Source: Neoroseomonas oryzicola (GTDB lineage: Bacteria; Pseudomonadota; Alphaproteobacteria; Acetobacterales; Acetobacteraceae). Taken from it: a stretch of DNA of 64,000 bases. Where the stretch lies: the NCBI RefSeq assembly GCF_012163135.1, contig NZ_JAAVUP010000001.1, positions 310,001 to 374,000 of the forward strand, written 5' to 3'. The stretch's first letter is position 1; every line of letters starts with the position of its first letter. Positions 25,578 to 35,948 of this stretch are shown one piece after another. Below the pieces are notes generated by a model, which saw nothing but the letters and a program-made list of their open reading frames with translations, searched no databases and was not told the origin of the DNA. Made by a program: the position numbers and the translations under genes.

Positions 25578-26723
25578 TCAGGCCGGGACCAGCACCACGG
25601 CCGCGGCCTGGGCGGCGATGCCCTCGCCGCGGCCGGGGAAGCCGAGCCGTTCGGTCGTCGTCGCCTTCACCGAGATCGCGTCGATCGACACGCCGAGAAG
25701 TTCCGCCAGCCGCGCGCGCATCGCCGCGGCATGGGGCGCGATCTTCGGGCGTTCGCAGATCAGCGTGACGTCCGCATTCGCCAGCATGCCTCCGCGCGCG
25801 GCGATGCGTTCGGCGGCGTGGCGCAGGAAGCGCGCGCTGTCCGCATCCTTCCACTGCGCCTCGGAGGGCGGGAACCAGCGGCCGATGTCGCCTTCCGCCA
25901 GCGCGCCGTAGATCGCGTCGCACAGCGCGTGGATGCCGACATCGGCGTCCGAGTGTCCCGACAGCCCGAGGTGATGCGGCACGGTGATGCCGCAGAGGAT
26001 CAGCGGGCGACCCTCCACCAGGCGATGCACGTCGAAGCCGGTGCCCATGCGGGGGATCATGCGGGCGGCAAGATGGGCTTCCACGCGGGCGAGGTCCTCG
26101 GGCCAAGTGATCTTCACGTTGCTCTCGCCGCCCGGCACCAGGGCCACCGGCAGGCGGGCGGCCTCGAGCAGGGCGGCATCGTCGGTGGCGCTGCCGTCGC
26201 CGCCGCGATGCGCGTCGCGCAGGACGGTGTAGCGGAAGGCCTGCGGCGTCTGGGCGCGGAACAGGGAGTCACGCGGCACCGTCTCGACGATGCGATCCAG
26301 GGCGCCGCGCTTGAGCGTGTCGGCGACAGGCTGGGCGGGGATCGCGCCCGGCATCGTCTCCAGCGCCGCGAGCAGCGCGGCGATGGTGCCGGGCGGGATG
26401 ACGGGGCGGGCGGCGTCGTGCACCAGCACGACCGCGGGCGGATCGGCGGCCAGCGCCTCGAGCCCCGCGCGCACGCTGTCGGCGCGCGTCGCGCCGCCCG
26501 GCACAGGCGGCAGCACCGGCAGGCCGGCGAGCAGCGCGGCGACCTGCGCTTCCTCGCCGGGCGCGACGACCGGCTGGATGCGATCCACCAGACCCTCGCG
26601 CAGCAGCGCCTCGGCCGCATGACGCATCACAGGGCGGTCGAGCAGGGGCAGGTATTGCTTGGGGGCCTCGGCGCCGAAGCGGGTGCCCCGCCCGGCGGCC
26701 ATCAGCAGCGCGGTGACCGTCAT
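25578..26723 (-). CDS. ispDF: bifunctional IspD/IspF of the MEP isoprenoid pathway
   Basis: A 381-residue fusion typical of alphaproteobacteria. The N-terminal IspD (2-C-methyl-D-erythritol 4-phosphate cytidylyltransferase) begins ALLMAAGRGTRFG and has APKQYLPLLDRPV. The C-terminal IspF (2-C-methyl-D-erythritol 2,4-cyclodiphosphate synthase) starts near residue 223 at RMGTGFDVHRL, with metal ligands in DVH and the GHSDADVGIHALCDAIYGAL segment (trimmed core HSDADV). The two steps flank IspE in the pathway. It lies convergent with the GGDEF-EAL gene with three bases between stops. Confidence 0.96.
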   Translation of the reverse strand: MTVTALLMAAGRGTRFGAEAPKQYLPLLDRPVMRHAAEALLREGLVDRIQPVVAPGEEAQVAALLAGLPVLPPVPGGATRADSVRAGLEALAADPPAVVLVHDAARPVIPPGTIAALLAALETMPGAIPAQPVADTLKRGALDRIVETVPRDSLFRAQTPQAFRYTVLRDAHRGGDGSATDDAALLEAARLPVALVPGGESNVKITWPEDLARVEAHLAARMIPRMGTGFDVHRLVEGRPLILCGITVPHHLGLSGHSDADVGIHALCDAIYGALAEGDIGRWFPPSEAQWKDADSARFLRHAAERIAARGGMLANADVTLICERPKIAPHAAAMRARLAELLGVSIDAISVKATTTERLGFPGRGEGIAAQAAAVVLVPA

Positions 26724-26762
26724 GGGGCGCTTCTATCCCGCCACGCGCGGCGGGGCGAGGGC

Positions 26763-28364
26763 TCAGCCGCGCCGTTTCAGCGCCCGCAGGTCGACGATGC
26801 CAGGTGCCGTGCGCGGATCGGCGAGGCCCGGGAAGATCGCGTGCTTCTGGATCTTCTGCGTCGCGGTGGTGGGCAGGCTGTCGACCACCAGCAGCCAGCC
26901 GGGCGCCTTGTAGTAGGCGAGATGTCGGTTGCAGTGCTCGAACAGCGCCTGGGCCGGCACGTCGCTGGCGAGGACGACGCAGGCGAGGACCTCTTCCTCG
27001 CGCAGTTCGTCCGGCACGGCCATCACGGCGGCCTGCGTCACCTCGGGATGCGCGAGCAGCACCGCTTCCACTTCGGCGGCGGCGATGTTCTCGCCGGAGC
27101 GACGGATGATGTTCTTCCGGCGGTCGACGAAATGAACCATGCCGTCCGGATCGCGGCGGACCACGTCTCCGGTGTGGAACCAGCCGCCGCGCCAGGCGAC
27201 CTCGGTCGCCTCGGGATCGTCCAGATAGCCCGAGAAGAAGTCCCGCCGCGGCGTCGCGGCGGAATGTCGGATCAGCATCTCGCCCGGCGTGCCGTCGGGC
27301 AGTTCCGCCCCGTCATCGCCGGCGACGCGGATCTCGAGGCCCGGAAAGGCGCGGCCGAAGGCGCGGGTGCCGACCTGGCGCGGCTCGGTGCTGGCGGCGG
27401 TGATGCGGACCATTTCGGTCATGCCCCAGATCTCGATCATGGGGAATCCGAAGCGGGCTTCGAAGGCGGCGTGCAGGGTGGGCTCGATGCCGGCGCCGAT
27501 GCCGCAGCGCACGCCGGCGGCCAGCGGCTCCTCGCCGGGCGGTTCGTTCATCACCATGGCAGCGACGACGCCGAGGTAGTGGACGATCGTCGCACGGGTC
27601 GCCGCGACCTCGCGCCACCAGCGGCGGGGATGGAAGCGTTCGGGCTGGACCTGGCAGTTGCCGGTGAGGATCGCGCCCATCAGCGACAACACGCCGGCAT
27701 TCACGTGATAGAGCGGCAGCGGGTTGTAGATGCGCTCGCCGGCCGGGCGCAGCGTCGCGATGCCGCCGAGCTCGGCGTAGCGCGTGCCCGAGGCGATCTC
27801 GTAGCCGTGCGACAGGATGCAGCCCTTGGGCCGGCCTGTGGTGCCCGAAGTGTAGAGGATGCTCGAGGCTGTCCCGGCCCCGACCGGGCCGTTCGCCGCC
27901 GCGACGGCGGGTGAGGGGAGGCCGGCCGGGAAGGCCTCGGCCGTGACGACCGGCGGGCGGTGGGCGCAGCCGGCGATGGCGTCCCGCACCCGCCCGTGCC
28001 GCGCCGCGATGACCAGGAGCAGCTCGGGGCGGCTGTGGTCGACCAGGTAGGCGATCTCGGCGGGACGGTATTCCGGGTTGATCGGCACCACGCACGCGCC
28101 GAGCCCGTTCAGCGCCAGGCGGTGCAGCACCGCCTCGGGGCGGTTCTCGAGAAGGGTCGCAACGCGATGGCCCGGTCCGAAGCCGGCGGCGGCATAGGCC
28201 GCGGCGAGGCGCGCGACCGCCGCGCCCGCCTCGGCGTAGGTGATCTCGACGCCGTCGGGCAGGTAGTCGCGGGCGGGGTCGGCCGGCACGGCGAGGAAGG
28301 GGCGCGCGCCATGCGTCGCAACCGCCGCCGCGAAGGCGTCGCCGATGGTGGCGGGCGCTGGCAT
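26763..28364 (-). CDS. acyl-CoA ligase (AMP-forming), CaiC-like
   Basis: A 533-residue ANL superfamily enzyme that activates a carboxylic acid as acyl-AMP and then forms the CoA thioester. The phosphate-binding loop is ILYTSGTTGRPKGC. A5-like IEIWGMTEMVRI and the hinge region GWFHTGDVVRRDPDGMVHFV are present, and the C-terminal catalytic Lys lies near TTATQKIQKHAIF. Overall it resembles crotonobetaine/carnitine-CoA ligases and other ligases for small substituted acids. ATG at 28364 is preferred over the adjacent GTG because GGGGGAGGA is spaced 7 bases from it. It is 39 bases upstream of ispDF on the same strand. Confidence 0.85.
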   Translation of the reverse strand: MPAPATIGDAFAAAVATHGARPFLAVPADPARDYLPDGVEITYAEAGAAVARLAAAYAAAGFGPGHRVATLLENRPEAVLHRLALNGLGACVVPINPEYRPAEIAYLVDHSRPELLLVIAARHGRVRDAIAGCAHRPPVVTAEAFPAGLPSPAVAAANGPVGAGTASSILYTSGTTGRPKGCILSHGYEIASGTRYAELGGIATLRPAGERIYNPLPLYHVNAGVLSLMGAILTGNCQVQPERFHPRRWWREVAATRATIVHYLGVVAAMVMNEPPGEEPLAAGVRCGIGAGIEPTLHAAFEARFGFPMIEIWGMTEMVRITAASTEPRQVGTRAFGRAFPGLEIRVAGDDGAELPDGTPGEMLIRHSAATPRRDFFSGYLDDPEATEVAWRGGWFHTGDVVRRDPDGMVHFVDRRKNIIRRSGENIAAAEVEAVLLAHPEVTQAAVMAVPDELREEEVLACVVLASDVPAQALFEHCNRHLAYYKAPGWLLVVDSLPTTATQKIQKHAIFPGLADPRTAPGIVDLRALKRRG

Positions 28365-28516
28365 CACGGATCCTCCCCCGGTCCTCGCGCCATGCTAAGG
28401 CGGCGCCGCGCGGGGACGCCACCCGGCGGCCCAGGGGCTCGCCAGCCGGCCGGCTGCACCCATATGCATCACGCCGCGTTGCGGGCGCGGCCCAACCAGG
28501 GTAGTCTGCCTAAATC

Positions 28517-29617
28517 ATGAGCATTGCATTCGACAGCGGCACGACGCCCCAGCCGGGCGACGCGGGCGCCGGGCCGAGGGTCGCGCCGATCGAGCTCGGC
28601 GCCGTCCGGATCGAGACGCCGGTGATCCTCGCTCCCATGTCGGGTGTGACGGACCTGCCCTATCGCAGGCTGGCCCGCGCTCTCGGCGCGCCGATGGTGG
28701 TCAGCGAGATGATCGCCTCCCAGGCCATGGTGCGGGAGAACCGTCAGACGCTGAAGATGGCCGAGGTCGACGGCTTCGGCGGCCCGGCTTCGGTGCAACT
28801 CGCCGGCTGCGACCCGCAGACCATGGCCGAGGCCGCGCGCCTCGTCGTCGATCGCGGTGCCGCCATCGTCGACATCAATTTCGGCTGCCCGGTGAAGAAG
28901 GTCGCGGTCGGGCAGAGCGCGGGTTCGGCGCTGATGCGCGACGAGATCGCCGCCGCGCGCATCCTGGAAGCGACGGTGAAGGCCGTGTCCGTGCCGGTGA
29001 CGCTGAAGATGCGCATGGGCTGGGACCACAACAACCTCAACGCGCCGCGCCTCGCGCGCATCGCCGAGGAATGCGGGATCCGCATGGTCACGGTGCATGG
29101 CCGCACCCGGCAGATGTTCTACACCGGCATCGCGGACTGGGACTTCATCCGCGGGGTGAAGGACGCGGTCTCCATCCCCGTCATCGCCAATGGCGACATC
29201 GTCACGGTCGAGAATGCCGAGGAGGCGCTGCGCCGGTCGGGTGCCGACGGCGTGATGATCGGACGCGGCTGCTACGGCCGCCCCTGGTTCCCCGCCACCG
29301 TCGCGCGGCGCCTGACCGGCGGCGACGCGGCCGAGCCGGCGCTGGTGGAGCAGAAGCGCATCCTCCTCGAACACTACGAGGACATGCTGACGCATCACGG
29401 GCGTGACCCCGGCGTGCGGCTCGCGCGCAAGCATGTCGCCTGGTACTCGAAGGGCCTGCCCGGTTCCGCCGAATTCCGCGTGCAGGTGAACCGCTGCGAC
29501 ACGCCCGAGGCGGTGCGCGAGCTGGTCCACGCCTTCTACGATCCGCTGATCGAACGCGGCGTCGAGGCGGTGCGCGACGCCTTCCGGGAGGCCGGTGAGG
29601 ACCGGATCGCGGCATGA
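28517..29617 (+). CDS. dusB: tRNA-dihydrouridine synthase DusB-like
   Basis: A 366-residue flavoenzyme (FMN, TIM barrel) that reduces uridine to dihydrouridine in tRNA D-loops. Motifs are [18 protein letters not shown], the catalytic Cys124 in [19 protein letters not shown] and [16 protein letters not shown], with [10 protein letters not shown] near the FMN phosphate site. It precedes ntrBC, an order known in many alpha- and gammaproteobacteria (dusB/nifR3-ntrB-ntrC). Its TGA stop overlaps the ntrB ATG. It probably heads the long plus-strand operon. Confidence 0.95.
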   Translation: MSIAFDSGTTPQPGDAGAGPRVAPIELGAVRIETPVILAPMSGVTDLPYRRLARALGAPMVVSEMIASQAMVRENRQTLKMAEVDGFGGPASVQLAGCDPQTMAEAARLVVDRGAAIVDINFGCPVKKVAVGQSAGSALMRDEIAAARILEATVKAVSVPVTLKMRMGWDHNNLNAPRLARIAEECGIRMVTVHGRTRQMFYTGIADWDFIRGVKDAVSIPVIANGDIVTVENAEEALRRSGADGVMIGRGCYGRPWFPATVARRLTGGDAAEPALVEQKRILLEHYEDMLTHHGRDPGVRLARKHVAWYSKGLPGSAEFRVQVNRCDTPEAVRELVHAFYDPLIERGVEAVRDAFREAGEDRIAA

Positions 29618-30753
29618 AGGGCGGGCTGCTGCGCCGCGTGACGGCGGTCGCGGCCCGGCCGGGGCGAACAGGCCCGGAGCCCGGGGCCGTGCTCTCGGCC
29701 ATCGCGGTGCCGGTCGTGGTGCTCGATGCCGACAACCGCTTCGTCTCGGTCAATGCGGCGGCGGAGCAGTTCTTCCAGACCTCGGCGGCCTCGCTCGCGC
29801 AGCTGCGCCTGACCGACCTGCTGCCCGAGGACAGCCGGCTTTTCGCGGTCATCGCGCAGGTCCGCTACGTCGATGCGCGGGTGTCCGACCACGACCTGAC
29901 GCTCGAAAGCCCGCGTCTGTCGCGCCGGGGCGTCTCGGTCCACGCTGCGCCGCTGCCCGAAATGCCGGGCGCGGTGGTCCTGACGCTGCAGGACGGGTCG
30001 ACGGCGCAGATGCTGGACCGGCAACTGAATTTCCGCGGCGCGGCGCGCGGCGCCTCGGCCATGGCGGCGATGCTGGCGCATGAGGTGAAGAACCCGCTGT
30101 CGGGCATCCGCGGTGCCGCCCAGCTGATCGAGCAGAGCGCCGCCTCGGAGGGCGACCGCGAGCTTTGTCAGCTCATCCAGGACGAGGCCGACCGCATCCG
30201 CGGCCTGGTCGACCGCTTCGACATGTTCTCCGAACGGCCGGTCGAACTGGGTCCGGTGAACATCCACCGCGTCCTCGACCACGTGAAGCGGATCGCCGAG
30301 AGCGGCTTCGCATCCCATCTGCGGGTGGTGGAGGAATACGACCCCTCCTTGCCGCCGGTCTGGGGCAACCGGGACCTGCTTGTGCAGATTCTGCTCAATC
30401 TGGTGAAGAATGCGGCAGAGGCTGTCGATCCCTTGGGCGGGGAAATCGTCCTCACCACGGCCTACCACCACGGCGTGCGCATCGCCGTGCCTGGATCTTC
30501 GGACCGCGTGCACCTGCCGCTGCAGATCAGCGTGCGGGACAACGGCCCTGGAATCCCGGAGGAAATTCGCGGCACGCTTTTTGAACCCTTCGTCAGCACG
30601 AAGCGGGGGGGTCAGGGGCTCGGCCTCGCTCTTGTCGCGAAGCTGGTCGCGGACCAGGGCGGGCTGATCGAATGCGACAGCCGTCCCGGGCGGACCGTCT
30701 TCCGGCTGTCCATGCCGACGCCTCCGCCGGGAACCACTGGGACTGCGCAATGA
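29614..30753 (+). CDS. ntrB: nitrogen regulation sensor kinase NtrB
   Basis: A 379-residue soluble histidine kinase. An N-terminal PAS domain ([20 protein letters not shown] trimmed to this core) is followed by the H-box [20 protein letters not shown] with phospho-acceptor His156, then HATPase boxes N ([11 protein letters not shown]), G1 (VRDNGPGIP) and G2 ([12 protein letters not shown]). In the family NtrB, controlled by PII protein, phosphorylates or dephosphorylates NtrC according to nitrogen status. Coupled to dusB upstream and ntrC downstream by four-base overlaps. Confidence 0.95.
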   Translation: MKGGLLRRVTAVAARPGRTGPEPGAVLSAIAVPVVVLDADNRFVSVNAAAEQFFQTSAASLAQLRLTDLLPEDSRLFAVIAQVRYVDARVSDHDLTLESPRLSRRGVSVHAAPLPEMPGAVVLTLQDGSTAQMLDRQLNFRGAARGASAMAAMLAHEVKNPLSGIRGAAQLIEQSAASEGDRELCQLIQDEADRIRGLVDRFDMFSERPVELGPVNIHRVLDHVKRIAESGFASHLRVVEEYDPSLPPVWGNRDLLVQILLNLVKNAAEAVDPLGGEIVLTTAYHHGVRIAVPGSSDRVHLPLQISVRDNGPGIPEEIRGTLFEPFVSTKRGGQGLGLALVAKLVADQGGLIECDSRPGRTVFRLSMPTPPPGTTGTAQ

Positions 30754-32192
30754 CCGATGCCCGAACCATCCTCGTCGCCGATGACGACCGCGCCATCCGG
30801 ACGGTGCTGAGCCAGGCGCTCGCCCGCTCCGGCTACCAGGTGCGCGCGACCTCCTCGGCCTCCACGCTGTGGCGTTGGGTCGAGGACGGGGAGGGGGACC
30901 TCGTCATCACCGACGTGGTGATGCCGGACGAGAACGGGCTCGACCTCGTCCCGCGCATCAAGCGGGTGCGTCCCGAACTGCGCGTGGTGGTGATGAGCGC
31001 GCAGTCGACCTTCGCGACCGCGGTGAAGGCGACCCAGCGCGGCGCCTTCGAATACCTGCCCAAGCCCTTCGACCTGAAGGAACTTCTCGCGGTGGTCGAG
31101 CGCGCGCTCGCCGCGCCGGCGACGGCGGCCGTGGCGACCGAGGAAGGCGAGACCGAGAAGCTCCCGCTCGTCGGCCGGTCGCAGGCGATGCAGGAGATCT
31201 ACCGGACGGTCGCGCGCCTCACGACCACCGACCTCACCGTGATGATCACGGGCGAGAGCGGCACCGGCAAGGAATTGATCTCCCGCGCGCTGCACGACTA
31301 CGGCAAGCGCCGCTCGGGGCCCTTCATCGCCATCAACATGGCGGCGATCCCGCGCGAACTGATCGAGGCCGAGCTGTTCGGCCATGAACGCGGCGCCTTC
31401 ACCGGCGCGCTCAACCGCGGCATCGGCCGCTTCGAGCAGGCGGCCGGCGGCACGTTGTTCCTCGACGAAATCGGCGACATGCCGCCGGAGGCCCAGACCC
31501 GCCTGCTGCGCGTGCTGCAGGAAGGCGAGTTCACAACGGTCGGTGGCCGCCAGCCGATCAAGGCCAATGTCCGCATCGTCGCCGCGACGCATCGCGACCT
31601 GCGGCAGCTGATCCGCCAGGGCCTGTTCCGCGAGGACCTGTTCTACCGGCTGAACGTCGTGCCCATCCGCCTGCCGCCGCTGCGCGAGCGGATGGAGGAC
31701 ATCCCGCTGCTGGCGCGCCACTTCCTCGACCGCGCCAAGGCGGCCGGGCTGCCGGGCAAGCAGTTGAGCAGCGAGGCGCTCGACGCCCTGAAGGCCCATT
31801 CCTGGCCCGGCAATGCCCGCGAGCTCGAGAACCTGATGCGCCGGCTCGCTGCGCTGTACCCGCAGGAGGTCATCGGCGCCGACGCGGTCGCGGCCGAACT
31901 GGCCGAGGCCGTCCAGCCGGCCGGCCCGGACGGCAGCGCCCAGCCTGCCACCCTGGAACAGGCGGTCGAGCGTCACCTGCAGACCTTCATGGCGGCCCAC
32001 AAGGACGGGCTGCCGGTCCGCGACCTTTATGAGCGGGTCCTGGCGGAAGTGGAGCGCCCTCTGCTCCGACTCGCACTCGGTGCTACAAGGGGCAACCAGA
32101 TCAAGGCCGCTGCCATGCTCGGGCTGAACCGCAACACGCTGCGCAAGAAGATCCGCGAGCTCGAGCTGCCGGTCGTGCGCGGCCTGACCTGA
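30750..32192 (+). CDS. ntrC: nitrogen regulation response regulator NtrC
   Basis: A 480-residue sigma-54 activator: receiver domain with Asp55 ([10 protein letters not shown]), AAA+ domain with Walker [13 protein letters not shown], the sigma-54 contact loop [12 protein letters not shown], Walker [14 protein letters not shown], and a C-terminal Fis-type HTH ([20 protein letters not shown]). When phosphorylated by NtrB it should activate nitrogen-assimilation promoters. The start at 30750 overlaps the ntrB stop; 19 bases separate it from ntrY. Confidence 0.96.
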   Translation: MTDARTILVADDDRAIRTVLSQALARSGYQVRATSSASTLWRWVEDGEGDLVITDVVMPDENGLDLVPRIKRVRPELRVVVMSAQSTFATAVKATQRGAFEYLPKPFDLKELLAVVERALAAPATAAVATEEGETEKLPLVGRSQAMQEIYRTVARLTTTDLTVMITGESGTGKELISRALHDYGKRRSGPFIAINMAAIPRELIEAELFGHERGAFTGALNRGIGRFEQAAGGTLFLDEIGDMPPEAQTRLLRVLQEGEFTTVGGRQPIKANVRIVAATHRDLRQLIRQGLFREDLFYRLNVVPIRLPPLRERMEDIPLLARHFLDRAKAAGLPGKQLSSEALDALKAHSWPGNARELENLMRRLAALYPQEVIGADAVAAELAEAVQPAGPDGSAQPATLEQAVERHLQTFMAAHKDGLPVRDLYERVLAEVERPLLRLALGATRGNQIKAAAMLGLNRNTLRKKIRELELPVVRGLT

Positions 32193-32211
32193 CCGATGCG
32201 CGGGCCCTGAC

Positions 32212-34530
32212 ATGGCGGGCCTGTTCCGCCGGAGCGGCGGTCCCCGCCGCACGGTTCCCCCCCAGGCCGAGGCGGCCGGCGAGGCGCCGGCCCCCCGCAA
32301 GCTGTCGCGGCGCATTACGGATGCGCTGCTGGGCGGTGCCGCGACGATCGCACTGGCGCTGGTCGCCCTCGGGCTTGGCATTGCGACCTTCGCCGTGCTG
32401 TCGGGCGGCACGCCGCTGGGGCCGACCAGCCCGGGGCAGGTCGTCGGCATCGTACTGGCGAACCTGGTGGTGCTGCTGCTGCTTGCCGCCTCGGTCATCG
32501 CGCGCTTCGTGCGGATGTGGGCGGAACGGCGGGAAGGGTCCGCCGGATCGCGCCTGCATGTGCGCCTGGTCTTGCTGTTCGGCGTTGTCGCGGTCGGACC
32601 GTCGATCCTGGTGGCCGGCTTCGCCGCCGTGTTCTTCAACCTCGGCATCCAGGCCTGGTTCAGCGACCGGGTGCGGGACACGCTGGAGGCCTCGCTGGTC
32701 GCCTCGCGCGCCTATCTCGAGGAACACCGCAACACCATCCGGGCCGATATCCTCGCCATCGCGAACGACCTCAACCGCGCGGCGCCGGTGCTGCTGCCCG
32801 ACAACGGGCTCGCCTTCGCGCGGCTGCTCGCGACCCATACCGCGATCCGCGGGCTGACCGAATCCCTGGTGGTGGAACCGACGCTGGGGCAGGTGGTGGC
32901 CTCGGCCGGGCTGACCACCGGCTCGGTCATCGATGCCCCGCCCTCCTGGGCGCTGGAACAGGCGCGCGCCGGGGAAGTCGTCGTCCTGCCCGGGGAAGGC
33001 GGGGAAGGCCGCGTCCGGGCGATGGTGCAACTGAACATCCCGCCCGGCCTGTTGCTGGTGATCAGCCGCCCGGTCGATCCCGGCGTGCTCGAGCACATGC
33101 GCAAGACCGAGCTCGCCTTCCAGGAATACGACCGGCTTGATCAGAACCGGGGCGACCTGCAGATCACCTTCGTGGTGATCTTCGCGATCGCGACGCTGCT
33201 GGTTCTGCTGGGCGCGGTGCTGCTCGGCCTGCTGATCGCGAACCGCATCGCGCGTCCGATCTCGCGCCTGATCACGGCGGCGGAACGGGTGCGCACGGGC
33301 GACCTGTCGACGCGCGTGCATGAGGGCAAGGCGGATGACGAGGTCGCGAGCCTCTCGCGCGCCTTCAACCGCATGACGAGCCAGCTCTCGGCCCAGCGTT
33401 CGGAACTGATGGAGGCCTATCGCCAGATCGACGAGCGGCGGCGCTTCACCGAGACGGTGCTCTCGGGTGTCACCGCGGGCGTCATCGGCCTCGATGCCGA
33501 AGGGCGGGTGAACCTGCCGAACCGCTCGGCCTCGGGGCTGCTCGGCGTCGACCTGGATGCCGCGATCGGGCTGCCGCTCGCCGGCGTCGCGCCGGAATTC
33601 GCCCCGCTGATCGAGGCCGCCCGCGCCCAGCCGGAGCGCGCCCATACGGACGAGATCCGCAGCGGTCCGCCGTCGGCCCGGCGGACGCTGATCGCGCGCC
33701 TCGGCGCCGAGATGCAGGGCGGCCGCGTCGAGGGCTATGTCCTGACCTTCGACGACATCACCGAACTGCTCTCGGCGCAGCGCAAGGCGGCCTGGGCCGA
33801 TGTCGCGCGGCGCATCGCGCATGAGATCAAGAACCCGCTCACGCCCATCCAGCTGAGCGCGGAACGGCTTAAGCGCCGCTACCTCAAGCAGATCCAGGAC
33901 GATCCCGACACCTTCCGGCAATGCACCGACACCATCGTCCGCCAGGTCGGCGACATCGGGCGGATGGTGGACGAGTTCTCGGCCTTCGCGCGCATGCCCC
34001 AGCCCGTGATCCGGCCGGAGGACGTGAACCAGTTGCTGCGGGAGGCGCTGGTGCTGCAACGCGACGCGCATCCCGAGATCGACTACGTCACGCGCTTCGC
34101 CGACCCGGCGCCGCGGGTGCCCTGCGACCGCCGGCTGATCGGCCAGGCGCTGACCAACCTGCTGCAGAACGCCGCCGACGCCGTCGCCATGCGTGCCGCC
34201 GAGGGGGCCTGCCGGATCGAGGCGGCCATCGACGCCACCGCGGATCATGTCACCATCTCCGTCACCGACGACGGAGTCGGCCTGCCGACGGAGGAGGACC
34301 GGGACCGGCTGACCGAGCCCTATGTCACTCATAAGCCGAAGGGCACGGGGCTTGGCCTTGCCATCGTGAAGAAGATCATGGAGGACCATGGGGGGCGGCT
34401 GGTGCTGGAGGACCGTGAAGACGGCCCCGGCGCGCGGGTCACCCTGATCCTGCCGGTTCGGGAGGCCGGCGAGGGCGCGTCCGATTCGACCAGGACCGCC
34501 GAGGGAGCGAAGGTTGCGCATGGCGCATGA
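32212..34530 (+). CDS. ntrY: membrane sensor kinase NtrY
   Basis: A 772-residue histidine kinase. Residues about 35-140 hold membrane segments (ATIALALVALGLGIATFAVL; VLANLVVLLLLAASVIARF) and a further helix near 320-345 follows a periplasmic loop. HAMP (ANRIARPISRLITAAERV), PAS, an H-box ARRIAHEIKNPLTPIQLSAE and HATPase (GTGLGLAIVKKI) follow. NtrY partners NtrX and in several alphaproteobacteria senses nitrogen or redox state. It overlaps ntrX by 11 bases. Confidence 0.95.
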   Translation: MAGLFRRSGGPRRTVPPQAEAAGEAPAPRKLSRRITDALLGGAATIALALVALGLGIATFAVLSGGTPLGPTSPGQVVGIVLANLVVLLLLAASVIARFVRMWAERREGSAGSRLHVRLVLLFGVVAVGPSILVAGFAAVFFNLGIQAWFSDRVRDTLEASLVASRAYLEEHRNTIRADILAIANDLNRAAPVLLPDNGLAFARLLATHTAIRGLTESLVVEPTLGQVVASAGLTTGSVIDAPPSWALEQARAGEVVVLPGEGGEGRVRAMVQLNIPPGLLLVISRPVDPGVLEHMRKTELAFQEYDRLDQNRGDLQITFVVIFAIATLLVLLGAVLLGLLIANRIARPISRLITAAERVRTGDLSTRVHEGKADDEVASLSRAFNRMTSQLSAQRSELMEAYRQIDERRRFTETVLSGVTAGVIGLDAEGRVNLPNRSASGLLGVDLDAAIGLPLAGVAPEFAPLIEAARAQPERAHTDEIRSGPPSARRTLIARLGAEMQGGRVEGYVLTFDDITELLSAQRKAAWADVARRIAHEIKNPLTPIQLSAERLKRRYLKQIQDDPDTFRQCTDTIVRQVGDIGRMVDEFSAFARMPQPVIRPEDVNQLLREALVLQRDAHPEIDYVTRFADPAPRVPCDRRLIGQALTNLLQNAADAVAMRAAEGACRIEAAIDATADHVTISVTDDGVGLPTEEDRDRLTEPYVTHKPKGTGLGLAIVKKIMEDHGGRLVLEDREDGPGARVTLILPVREAGEGASDSTRTAEGAKVAHGA

Positions 34531-35938
34531 GATCCTGATCGTCGACGACGAGCCGGACATCCGGGCGCTGATCGAGGGCATCCTCTCGGACGAGGGCTAC
34601 GAGACGCGCCAGGCGCACAACTCGGACACCGCCATCGCGGCGTTCCGGCAGCGTCGGCCGTCGCTCGTCATCCTCGACATCTGGCTGCAGAATTCCCGCC
34701 TCGACGGCCTCGGCATCCTGCAGGCGCTGCATGTCGAGGAACCGCAGGTGCCGGTCGTGATGATCTCCGGGCACGGCACGATCGAGACCGCGGTCCAGGC
34801 GATCCAGGAAGGCGCCTACGACTTCATCGAGAAGCCCTTCAAGTCCGACCGGCTGCTGCTGATCGTCGCGCGCGCGCTGGAAGCCGCGCGGCTGCGGCGG
34901 GAGAACAGCGAGCTGCGCCTGCGCGCCGGGCCCGAGACGGACCTGGTGGGAAGCTCCTCTCCGCTTGCGCAGCTGCGCGGGGCGATCGAGAAGGTCGCGC
35001 CCACCGGATCGCGCGTGCTGATCACCGGGCCGGCCGGCGCGGGCAAGGAAGTCGCCGCGCGCATGATCCATGCCCGATCCCGCCGCGCGGACGGGCCCTT
35101 CGTGGTGCTCAACTGCGCGACGCTGAACCCCGCGCGCTTCGAGGAGGAGCTGTTCGGCATCGAGGCGGGCCAGGATCCGCTCGCCCAGCCGCGCCGCGCC
35201 GGCGTGCTGGAGCGCGCCCATGGCGGCACGCTGCTGCTCGACGAGATCGCCGACATGCCGCTCGAGACCCAGGGCAAGATCGTGCGCGCGCTGCAGGAAC
35301 AGGGCTTCGAGCGCATCGGCGGCGGCACGCGAGTCAAGGTCGATGTGCGCGTGCTGTCCACCACCAACCGGGACCTGCAGGCCGAGATCGCCGCCGGGCG
35401 CTTCCGGGAGGACCTGTTCTACCGCCTCGCCGTCGTGCCGCTGCGCGTGCCGTCCCTGCGCGAGCGGCGCGAGGACGTGCCGGTGCTCGCGCGGCACTTC
35501 ATGAGGCGCTCGGCCGAGACGACGGGCATGGCATCGCGCGACCTGTCCGAGGACGCGCTGGCCGCCATGCAGGCCTATGACTGGCCGGGCAATGTGCGTG
35601 AGCTGCGCAACCTGATCGACTGGCTGCTGATCATGGCGCCGGGCGAGGCGAAGGAAACGATCCGCCCGGACATGCTGCCGCCCCAGGTGGGCGCGGCGGC
35701 GCCGGCGGTGCTGAAGCTCGACCGGTCGAGTGAGATCATGACCCTGCCGCTGCGCGAGGCGCGGGAACTGTTCGAACGCCAGTACCTCGAGGCGCAGCTG
35801 CTGCGCTTCGGCGGCAACATCAGCCGTACCGCGAACTTCGTCGGCATGGAGCGCAGCGCGCTGCACCGCAAGCTCAAGTTCCTCGGCGTCCAGGCCGAGG
35901 ACCGGGCGAACCCGCCGGGTTCCGTCGGCAACGCCTGA
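34520..35938 (+). CDS. ntrX: response regulator NtrX
   Basis: A 472-residue NtrC-like regulator: receiver with Asp53 (VILDIWLQNS), AAA+ domain with Walker A ITGPAGAGKEVAAR, Walker B GGTLLLDEIADMP and a C-terminal Fis-type HTH (GNISRTANFVGMERSALHRK). The sigma-54 GAFTGA loop is absent: after EELFGIEAGQD comes a short linker into GVLERAHGG. This is known for alphaproteobacterial NtrX and suggests it acts without sigma-54. The start is ATG at 34520, inside the end of ntrY; a TTG two codons upstream is less likely. Confidence 0.94.
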   Translation: MAHEILIVDDEPDIRALIEGILSDEGYETRQAHNSDTAIAAFRQRRPSLVILDIWLQNSRLDGLGILQALHVEEPQVPVVMISGHGTIETAVQAIQEGAYDFIEKPFKSDRLLLIVARALEAARLRRENSELRLRAGPETDLVGSSSPLAQLRGAIEKVAPTGSRVLITGPAGAGKEVAARMIHARSRRADGPFVVLNCATLNPARFEEELFGIEAGQDPLAQPRRAGVLERAHGGTLLLDEIADMPLETQGKIVRALQEQGFERIGGGTRVKVDVRVLSTTNRDLQAEIAAGRFREDLFYRLAVVPLRVPSLRERREDVPVLARHFMRRSAETTGMASRDLSEDALAAMQAYDWPGNVRELRNLIDWLLIMAPGEAKETIRPDMLPPQVGAAAPAVLKLDRSSEIMTLPLREARELFERQYLEAQLLRFGGNISRTANFVGMERSALHRKLKFLGVQAEDRANPPGSVGNA

Positions 35939-35948
35939 AGGACGACAC

